Below are positions 24,535 to 33,250 of a stretch of DNA of 64,000 nt, piece after piece. Position 1 is the first letter of the stretch; each line of letters begins with the position of its first letter. This DNA is from Amborella trichopoda (Eukaryota > Streptophyta > Magnoliopsida > Amborellales > Amborellaceae). The stretch spans positions 4,549,438-4,613,437 of the forward strand of contig NW_006494789.1 of NCBI RefSeq assembly GCF_000471905.2. Direction: 5' to 3'. The translations under genes and the position numbers were made by a program. The notes beneath the pieces are model-generated. The model had not been told where the DNA came from. It did not search any database and was given only the letters and a program-made list of their open reading frames with translations.

Positions 24535-24790
24535 ACACGCTAGTCCATGTTGCATGACCTTAAACTGCACAGCTATGGTCCGTGATGCATGACCTTAAAC
24601 TCCACAACCATGGTCCAAACTATATGACCTTAAACTGTAGCGAAGGTCTCTTTGCACGACCTTAAATTGCATGGTCTTAGTTGCACGACTTTAAACTGCA
24701 TAACCATGGTCCAAGCTATATGACCTTAAACCATAGTGCTCGTTCTGGCCGCATAACGTTAAATTGATTTGCCCAGGTCTAGGAGGCATG
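24535..24790 (+). repeat. 35-bp-family tandem repeat, G2 block 2
   Basis: About seven units of GGTCC-N-GCATGACCTTAAACTGCACA type, closer to the long G3 array than block 1. Confidence 0.75.
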
Positions 24791-25294
24791 ACCTTCAAGA
24801 CGCCCCCACATACAGGCACACAACTTTTACGCACATCTTCACGCACGTCTTCTCTAACCAACCCGTTCGTGTGCACACTCCACCTCCATTTCCTCCCCGG
24901 TGAGTCTACATATGCTCACACACACCCTTTGCGTGCATCTTCACACACGCCTTCCCTAGCCGGCCCATTCGTGTGCACGCACCACCTTCACCAGCATTAC
25001 CATCCTTTCCCCCAGTGAGCCTTACTCATGCTCACCAAACAGCGAACCCTTTTGCAAGCCATACTTGCCATCAACTAGTGGGTCACCATTGCTCACCCAC
25101 CACCCAACCATCATCAACTCTTCACAAGGCAACTTCATGCTATCTTACCAAGTGAGTCAAAGTCATCACCAACCTCACTCTATGGCCTCCACAGACTGCC
25201 ATTCGTCACCACTACGGTCCAGCTGTATGACCCTAAACTACAGTGCATGTCCTGGCACGACCCTAAACACACCTTCGAAAAAACAACGGGCATG

Positions 25295-25530
25295 GTGTAC
25301 ACCTAGACAAGGGAATGGCATGAGTAAAAATGACGGACGGGCATGGTCACAAAACCATGAGTAAGAGAGTTCCGTGGAAAAAACAATTCAGGCATGGTGA
25401 AATCCCTAAAAGGGCATCGTGAGTAAAAAAGGATGAAAAGGGTGGAAATGACCGCAGGTCATGGGTAAAAGAGCCTAGAAATAATAGGAGTTGGTGAAAA
25501 CCATCTTCATGGCGCCACTTCCCCTATTCA
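25295..25530 (+). other. Row of short hairpins followed by GTAAAA words (G2 copy)
   Basis: CATGGT-CACAAA-ACCATG, CATGGTG...CATCGTG (pairing with G-U in RNA) and ATGACC-GCA-GGTCAT occur in sequence. Each is followed by GAGTAAAA or GGGTAAAA. The same row stands in G1 at 31905-32200 and G3 at 51960-52230 with changed but still pairing arms. Confidence 0.6.
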
Positions 25531-25683
25531 AGTGAAAACCTGCAATAGGGTGCTTGGATCAACAAAACAGGATGACGCACGGCTACTGCCTCAGCCGACG
25601 TCCAGTTTCCAAACAGTCAAGATCTTGGCTACTGAGGTCTGCCTAAAATCCTAAAAAGCCAACATTTAATCGCAACACCAGAT

Positions 25684-26133
25684 GGTCGTCAAGGAGTGAA
25701 AGCCGCATAAGATCTCCTCAGATGATGGCTCATCAGGGAGTGAGAGCCACATAAGATCTTTCAAGAACATAGCTCATCAGGGGGGGAGAGTCGTATAGGA
25801 TTCCCCACGTTTCAACATGGCTCATCAGGGAGTGAGATCCATATAAGATCTCCCAGCAATCATGGCTCATCAGGGGGTGAAAGCCGCATAAGATCCCCCA
25901 TGTTTAAACATGGCTCATCAGGGAGTGTGAGGTGCATAAGATCTCCCAAGAACATGGCTCATCATGGGGTGATAACTGCATAAGATCCCCCATGTTTCAA
26001 CATGGCTCATCAGGGAGTGAGAGCCACATAAAATCTCTTAGCAATCATGGCTCATCAGGGGGTCAAAGACGCATAAGATCTCCCACGTTTCAACATGGCT
26101 CATCAGGGAGTGAGAGTCGCATAAGATCTCCCT
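25684..26133 (+). repeat. 45/48-bp tandem array with co-varying inverted arms
   Basis: Ten units of GCTCATCAGGGRG-N17-ATCYCCC type occur, most separated by AACATG or CAATCATG. Two subtypes alternate, giving a dimer of about 93 bp. One has GGGAG paired with CTCCC, the other GGGGG paired with CCCCC. One unit extends to CATGGGG/CCCCATG. The loop keeps CATAAGAT. G3 has a single unit near 52360; G1 has none obvious. No coding function is proposed. Confidence 0.85.
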
Positions 26134-26499
26134 AGTTCAACAACAACAAGAGTCCTTGTGGGTGAGGACGATGACTAAAACATCGCTCCAAAAATGCTAA
26201 GGATCATCACGAAGGCAAGAAACAAAGCTAGGGTCTAACCTGCCACAGGCTTCAGGGTACGTCTCGCCAAAACCCCCTAGCCTACATGGGACCAGACTTT
26301 TGAGATGCTCCGATTGGACTCTGCTAGACGGGACCTACAGAGATACCCTGAGAATAAAAAGCAAACCTGGTGTAGCAGCGATTAATGCCGACCAAATGTT
26401 TGTAGCATTTGGCTTTCAAACAAAAGGCCTGATAGTCCCTGGAGGGTGAGGACTTCGACAAGATCCCTCAAAATTATCGAATGATTACAGTTATCGGTT

Positions 26500-26530
26500 C
26501 TCTTAAAGCACAACATTTGGTGGGGCATAC
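26500..26530 (+). other. G2 polypurine-tract region
   Basis: GCACAACATTTGGTGGGGCATAC runs into the right LTR. Its position and similarity to the equivalent stretches before the right LTRs of G1 and G3 suggest the plus-strand primer site. It is a weak purine run. Confidence 0.45.
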
Positions 26531-28501
26531 TGTTGGAAGGTATTTTTCATCAACATGGAGCCCCGCTCAATAAAGGCTTAACAAATAATGAAAATTTCGA
26601 CAGTATCAGAATAGCCCCAAAACTGACCAATGAGGTCTCTCAAAAGTCTCCTGCCAAGTTTCGTCGCATTTCAACATGTCTAAGGTAGTGCAGACTGAGA
26701 AACAGTTCCAGCAAAATCGGCCTCTAACTAGAGCTACATTTTTTGTGTCTAAATTTGTTGTGAGACCACCACCATTGGAACCGACATGGTGAAAACCCCT
26801 AGGGGTCAAATTTCAGCTCGAATGGACACTCTAGCAAGAAGTTATAGGTAAAAGATTGAAACAGGAGGGGTCGCACGCTATTCCCGTGTGGCCACCCTAC
26901 AACTCCAAGCCAAGGAAGGGACAATCATGACCAGTGAATTTTGATGCTAATATCTCACCCGTCCCAAGTTGGATCGCATTCAAATTTGGTGAGCATGTTC
27001 GTCTAGTCAAGACGAGCGATTCGATATGTGGCACGTCTTGTGACGACAATCGAGCACAAATAAAAGCTAGAGAGAAGTTGTTGATCTATGAAGAAAGTGT
27101 AGAAAATTCAAAAGCGTCGTGTCGAGTAGTTGGATCACGCCACTCGTGAGTCTGATCGATGCAAGACCAATTCCATTGCGAGTGTAAGGTCCCGAGCTAT
27201 CATTGACCTGAACCTCGTACATGATGAACGATCAGATTTTGCACACAAAGACGACGAAGAAACTGCAAATTCCGTCGTCGAAATTCCAGATTGCATCCAA
27301 AATTCCAAAGTTGCAAAATCTTCATTCGCACACAGAATCGAGCTGCGTTTGTTGCCCCACGATTGTAATGGCATGCTCAGTGTCCTTCAGTAAAGAAATC
27401 ACTGAAAAAAATCAAGGAATGAGTACACTATTGATCCGAAGTTTCAAGGTCCACTCAAATTTCAAGTGTCATAATCGTGCACTAAAAACATGATCCATGA
27501 CTCAAAGTAGGTATCAAATCGATTGCCAAGCCAATCACTATAAGAAAAAAATCATCTTATGATCAATCGGGCATTAGAACGATCGGATCATCCATGCAAT
27601 ATCACGCAAGTTCTAGGGCAACACAAGGACTTTTCTGAAATTCCATGAATTGTTAAGAAGGGGCAAATTTGTGATTTTGCACCGTATTTTTTAATTTCTT
27701 TTTATTCAGTTTATTCCTAATTTCCAATAATTAGGGTTACTTTTGATCATCCACCTATATTTGGGGCGAATTCTATATATATGTATCAGCATTGTACGTA
27801 GAAAAACACACACACAGGATCCATCTCCTTGCAAAAGAGAGAGTTTTTACTGAATATAGTTTCTCTTTCTTCCCACTGTTGTGTCACACTTGAGAGAGAA
27901 AGTGAGGTGAGAGAAACTTTTGATCAGTACCCCTAGGTTTGAGGTAAACCTTCTCTCTTCTTTTTCTTTTCTTCTCTCTCCTATTTTCTCTCTTCTTCTC
28001 TTTCTTCTTCTTCCTCCCCATCTGAGGTCACTTCAGAGGCCATGCACGGTAGTGGCAGTGCCATGCATGCCTCTCTGATAGCCTCTCCATCGATTTTTTC
28101 TTCTCTTTTCTATCTTTATCTAAAACTTTACATTCCATCATGCTCTCACATGAACATACGTTACCCTAAGACAAGGGTTGCTCTCCATGACTCACTTGTC
28201 TTACAAATTAACCATAGAAGTGTTGTGCAGAAAACAAGAGGATTGCAGATCAAGGGAGGCGATTCCGAACCAGCTAAAGCAATTGGGGAACTTTCTTCGT
28301 GATCTAAGAGGGCACCCACACGAGCCAGCCCGAGTAAGTCTTGAACCCACCTAAAATTCCTCTCTCATCTGTTGGTATACCTGCCCTTGCTCTCGAGCAA
28401 GGTTTTTAGACAGCGATCTCAAACCCCTGGTTCACCAAAAACTCGAGGTACATGCTACCAGATCATCTAGATCTGAAAGGAGAGATCGAGGCACCTAACT
28501 A
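26531..28501 (+). repeat. G2 right LTR (copy D)
   Basis: Opens with TGTTGGAAGG and ends with CACCTAACTA, 1971 bp. A TATATATA-type box stands near 27774, in the position of the TATAAATA of G1 copy B. GCACG-type and CGTCT-AGTCA-AGACG palindromes are present in U3 near 26870 and 26998-27016. It pairs with 12562-15134. Confidence 0.88.
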
Positions 28502-29336
28502 ATCGTAGGACCTATTGATCCTCCTTCTGCAATGGGTCATGTTTTTATTCTAGCAACGATAGATTATTTCTCCAAATGAGCTTAAGAGGTCTTACTCAAG
28601 AAAGTTCCTAGGGCTACGGTGGCAACACATCATATACCGATTTGGGGTGCCTGACCAGATTATATCTGACTACGGCCCTCAATTCAAAAGTCATCACATT
28701 GATCTATTGGTTAACCAGTATGGTATCGAGTGAAAGTATTAATTTATGTACCACCCTCGGGTGAACGACTTAGCTGCGGTTTTCAATAAAACCCTGTGCA
28801 ACATTTTAAGGAAATCAGTATCAAAGACGAAAAAGAATATGCATGAGAAGCTTCCTGAAGCACTGTGGGCCTATCGCACCACTACACGAAATGCCACCGA
28901 TTCCACTCCTTATTCCCTAGTCTATGGGGGGGGAAGCAGTTTTGCCCCTTGAGATTCAACTCCCCTCGCTACGTGTCGCCATATATCAAGGACTGACCAA
29001 AGATGAGAGAGTCAAGCTTTGTTATCAAGAATTGGATGCACTTGATGAAAAGAGGCTCGAAGCACAGCAAAATCTCAAACTCAACTAGGGGATAATAAAG
29101 AGGGCCATTGACAAGTTAGTCAAAGTCTGCTCATTGCCCCGTGGGGTTCTGGTTGTAGTCATCAAGAGGCTGATTGTTATGCATGGGCGGCGCAAAGGGA
29201 AGTTTGAACCTAAATGGGAAGGCCCCTTTATTGTCAAGAAAGTCCCGCCAAATGGGGCTTACATACTAGCACATCCTCATGGAGAGTAGACGATGCCCCC
29301 CATCAATGGGCTATATCTAAAGAAGTATTATCCTTG
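28502..29336 (+). pseudogene. G1 integrase, core and C-terminal part after G2
   Basis: The sequence resumes with IVGPIDPPSAMGH, the entry to the integrase core. A MYHPRVNDLAAVFNKTLCNIL motif near 28746 and TTTRNATDSTPYSLVYGG near 28880-28935 follow. It ends with a GLYLKKYYP terminus at about 29335, matching the end of G3's coding region at 49636. The segment is the second half of the integrase split by G2 and is a fossil. Confidence 0.8.
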
Positions 29337-29520
29337 ATACGCTCTCAAAAGACTCAATACGCGGCAAAAAGGAAGTAAGAATAAAAAAGGAAGGCAAAAA
29401 GAGGGAAAGAAAAGAAACAAGAGAATTAAAACAAAGTTTAACTCTTTTAATTGCATTAAAAGGAATTACAAGCCTAAAAGCCCATTATTAGGGAGGTTAC
29501 AAATCTATTGTGTAGTATTA

Positions 29521-29753
29521 CTCCCGCATCAAAAGAAAAGAGAGTAACTACGTCGGAGTGTCGCTCTTGCATCTGAGGAAAAGAAAACGGTTACAGGCCA
29601 AAAAGTTGCTCTCGCATCAGAAGAAAAGAGAGTAGTTGTGCCAGAGCATCACTCTTGCATCTGAGGAAAAGAGGATGGTTGACCCCCAGAGCTGCTCTTA
29701 CATCTGAGGAAAAGAGGACGGTTACAGGGCAAAAAGTGCTCCCGCATGAGAAG
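29521..29753 (+). repeat. 44-bp tandem array in G1 3' region
   Basis: Units starting at 29521, 29564, 29609, 29652, 29695 and 29739 have the form CTC(T/C)YGCATCNGARGAAAAGAG plus a variable half, with spacing of 43-45 bp. G3 has one unit near 49785. The array is an expansion private to G1. Confidence 0.75.
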
Positions 29754-31464
29754 GGCAGAAGGGTTTTAGATCGAGTTTCCTTCTGACAAGGAACTGGCCT
29801 ATGATGGAGAGCACACCTCTTCACAATAAGTACTCATCCACAGAGCAACATGGAGTTCATAATTGTGCTGGAGGACTTGGCTTCCAACAGACTTCATAAG
29901 CCAGGCCTTACCATCGCCGCACATGATCATTGTCGCCCATGACTCAGCGTCGTGTGCGATAGTCGCTGCGCCCAACTCTTCGCCATGCACTACCATAGTT
30001 GCAAACGATCGGCTGCCGTTCATGAAGGGATCGCCAAGGGAGCAGCTACTGCCATGCACGACTAATGTCGTGTGCATAGTGTTGTTGGCCATGCGCAACT
30101 AATGCCGACTATCCCAACATAAGAGTCACCGCCGCGCGTGCCTATCGCCACGCATGCTCACCCGCAATGCCTCAATTACTGTCTTTAGCTACTTACAACC
30201 CTCCAACTGATCGTGACCCTTCAGTCCCCATGCCCCTTCGATTATTCATGTCCCTTTGAATGTCAGTGACCTTTCAACTCCTTAAGACCCATCGTCCCCT
30301 TGCGACTATTCACCTTCCTCGTGACCTCTTGTCTCCTCCCAATGACCGTTCGCTGCTGATGACTGTTCACCTCCCTATGACTCTCAGTTTCTGACTCTGA
30401 AACTCATCGCACCCATCGAAAGCTCATTGTTGAACCCTTCCCATTCCCCCTCACCACCGGGAAACCCGCGAAAGATAGCTAAAGTTCACCGGCTGCTCCC
30501 TACTGTAACTTGGACCCCATTTCCCCTTTCCCCGGTACTCCAAAACTATAGCCGAAATCTCTGTAGGTCCCGACAGAACTGCTCAACTTTGGCAACAGTG
30601 ACCCTCGTAGAGGTCCCTGTGTTCCCTTGCCTGTGCTCTCTCTTCCCTGCCGAAACTTTCTTGTCAGCAAACTCCTGAAGACCTCCTGCTCTGTGTTGTC
30701 ACTGGAATCCTCATCGAGAAATCTCTCTCTCTCACTACTAAAATTTCTTTACCTTCAGTAAAATGGTGAAAAAGGGGTTTACCCCTTAGATAGACATTGC
30801 TTCCTCGAAGTGCCCCCAACAAATTTGGAATGCCATTCAGGTCCCTAAAGGCCAAACAACAATAGGCCGGATTAGGTCGGGCTCAGACCCAAACCATGTA
30901 CACAGGTTACTGCCACCCATGTAGCATCAAGAGTCAAATAGACCAGGATTGGGCTCAAGCCCAAGGCTCGAACTCAGACTAACGCCGCGTGCGATCAACG
31001 CCAAGGAATGCTCAACACCGCCCATGCTAGTGTAGTGTGCGTCACTGTTACTGCCGCACATGATAACGTCACGCATGTCTGAACCTGGTCACTACCGTGA
31101 GTGGTCTGCTAACATCCCCAGTAGGAGTTACATCTGTAGCCCATCGTCCCTAGTGGAGTTAGGTGTATGTCAAGAAACAAAGTCTTACCTCTGTAATCCC
31201 CAGTGGGTATGTTTCGCACCAAGCTATCTTATCCTCAAGGAGTCGAGTTACCTTCCATAAACCTATTCTCCATGGAGTCTCATCTTTCACCCCTGGGAGT
31301 CACATTTCCCCCCCTAATCCTCAGTGAAATCCGCTTCCGTTTGCCACTCCTCGTAGGGCCACCATCTCTATCTAAGCCCCATGCTTGCATTAACCATTTC
31401 ATCCCTAGAAAATTGGATTGTCATCCACAGATCTATTCCCCATGGAGCTTCACCTACATACCGA
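29754..31464 (+). other. G1 3' non-coding region
   Basis: No recognised gene. It contains ATCGCCGCACATG-type words (29920-30180) and a C/T-rich segment related to the G2 antisense leader (30440-30780). A spacer with CCCCAGT(A)GGAGT words lies at 31095-31460. Small frames on both strands are not conserved with G2 or G3. Confidence 0.5.
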
Positions 31465-31830
31465 CCCACACAATGGTCTATGCTGCATGACCCTAAACTT
31501 CACAGCCACGTCTAGATGGACGACCCTAAACTACATGGTCCAAACTATATGACCTTAAATTGTAGTGAAGGTCTAGTCGCACGACCTTAAACTGCATGGT
31601 CAGAGCTGCATGACTTTAAACTTCATAGCCATGGTCCGTGCTGCATGACCCTAAACTGCACAACCACGGTCTAGATGCATGACTCTAAACTTCAATGTCC
31701 AAACTATATGACCTTAAACTGTAGTGAAGGTCTAGATGCATGACCTTAATACTCACTCCATGGCCTCCATAGACTGCCATCCATCTCCACCACGGTCCAG
31801 TTGTATGACCCTAACCTATAGTGCACGTCC
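31465..31830 (+). repeat. 35-bp-family tandem repeat in G1
   Basis: About ten units of GGTC-N-GCATGACCCTAAACTGCACA type occur, the same family as in G2 and G3. The array is shorter than in G3. Confidence 0.75.
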
Positions 31831-31904
31831 TGGCCACATGACATTAAAAGGCTTCGCATAGGTAAACACACCCTCACAAAAAAAAGAAAAAACAAAAAAA
31901 AGAA

Positions 31905-32200
31905 AATAAAAAAAATTAATAACGGCATGGTGTACACCTGGTCAAGGAAATGCCATGAGTAAAAATGACGGACAGGCATGGTCACGAAACCATGAGTAAA
32001 AGAGTTCCGTGAAAATAAAAACCCGAGCACGGTGAAAACCTGAAAGGGCACCGTGAGTAAAAATGGAACAATAAGGGTGGACGTGGCCGTAAGGTCATGG
32101 GTAAAAGAGTCCCAAATAAAAGAAGGTTGGTGAAAACCGTTTCTATGCCGCCACTTCTCAAGTCCAAGTGAAGACCCGTAAAGGGCTCTTGGACCAATAA
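31905..32200 (+). other. Row of short hairpins followed by GTAAAA words (G1 copy)
   Basis: In order: GGCAT...ATGCC, CATGGT-CACGAA-ACCATG, CACGGTG...CACCGTG and TGGCC-GTAA-GGTCA. Each is followed by GAGTAAAA or GGGTAAAA within a few bases. The four occur in the same order in G2 and G3. Confidence 0.6.
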
Positions 32201-32689
32201 GCATGATGATGCAGCACACGCCTCATGGGCGGCTTCAACCGGCATTCAAGAGAAAAATCCCTGGTGTCAGAATGCCTTGATAAAAGGACCCAAAAATATG
32301 AGCTTCAAGAAGAATCCGACAGTCTGAGTCAATTTACGAAAGGATCGAAAAGTCAGAAGAATCGCCAAGACGGTAGGACGAGAATCCATGCTACAGGACC
32401 CCATTCCCAAGAAGTTACCAAAAATATGAAAGCCATTCTGACAAGCCAAAGATGCTCCTCAAAGGCTCATAACTATCAAGCCAGGTAAGGACTTCAGAGT
32501 GACGCCTCACCAAGAGGCCACCTCGCCAAACCCCTCCCTAGCTGACAGGGTCCAGACTTAAGGGGCAGACTAACAAAAAGCTCCCGATTGGACTCGACAG
32601 GATAGGGCCCACAGAGGTACCCTGCTTGTCAAAACAAACTTGAGTGTAGCAGCACACACGTCCACCAAGGGCTCCTTGGCTGTCTATCT

Positions 32690-33050
32690 AAAGAAAAGCT
32701 TCTGACGTTGATGATGGGCATTCCATCAGGTGTTCCCCACCAGCAGCCAAGCAAGCTCCCGACGTGGATGATGGGCATTCCATGAGGTGTCCCCCATCGA
32801 CAATAAAAACAAAAGTCCCTAACGTGGATGATGGGCATTCCTTGAGATGTCCCCCACCAAAAGACACAAGCACCTAACTGATTGGGAAGAAAGCCCTAAA
32901 GCAAGGCACCAAACTGCTAGACAAGCCAGGATTCTAACCAACTGGGTCTACGAGCTTTTGAAGGCCCCTAACTGTCAAGACCCAAAAAGAGCTCCTGACG
33001 TGGATGATGGGAATTCTATGAGATGTCCCCCACCAGTAGCTCAAGTCTCT
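32690..33050 (+). repeat. About 60-bp repeat with GATGATGGGCATTCC core
   Basis: Three neighbouring units (near 32703, 32763 and 32823) and one detached unit (near 32998) share GACGTGGATGATGGG-ATTC and GGTGTCCCCCACC. They create repetitive frames on the minus strand that are not genes. Not seen in G2 or G3. Confidence 0.7.
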
Positions 33051-33221
33051 TCTCCCTCAAAGTCTCCATAGATGGATCTGCGACAAATGCATCTAAAATT
33101 CTAAGCATCCTAGTTACAACATTGCGTGGATATTTCCTCGGTGTTCATGTGGTCTTGTGGCTATGAAGAAAATAGTAATAAAGCCGAAGGAAATTTTCCG
33201 AATGTTGTCCTTCTTGCTTCT

Positions 33222-33250
33222 CTCGAAGCACAACATTCAGTGGCGCAAGC
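33222..33250 (+). other. G1 polypurine-tract region
   Basis: TCGAAGCACAACATTCAGTGG leads into the right LTR, aligned with GCAAAACATTCAGGGGGGC before the G3 right LTR. It is the likely plus-strand primer site, with a poor purine run in this copy. Confidence 0.45.

Larger units (their letters stand above)
12562..28501 (+). mobile_element. G2: Tat-like LTR retrotransposon with gag and protease only
   Basis: G2 has LTRs at 12562-15134 and 26531-28501, a clear primer site, a leader, gag with three knuckles and a protease segment. About 6 kb of non-coding or antisense sequence rich in tandem repeats follows. No RT, RNase H or integrase motifs were seen in either strand of its 11.4-kb interior. Its gag and leader are close to those of G3. 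It interrupts the integrase of G1, which resumes at 28502. The flanks (ATTAT before, ATCGT-like after) do not form a clear duplication. The LTR pair differs by roughly 13-15% by eye, less than that of G1. Confidence 0.82.

Noticed and set aside
25684-26133. CRISPR array
   Set aside because: Regular spacing near 45-48 bp, but the 'spacers' are themselves repeated and the locus lies inside a plant retrotransposon. Tandem repeat.
31746-32219. 157-codon minus-strand frame
   Set aside because: Overlaps the hairpin row and 35-bp repeats of G1. The frame is not kept in G2 or G3, and its Phe-rich core is the complement of an A-rich run.
32629-32873. Repetitive minus-strand peptide frames (GGHLKECPSS type)
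   Set aside because: Produced by the 60-bp G1 repeat; the unit is not conserved in the other elements.
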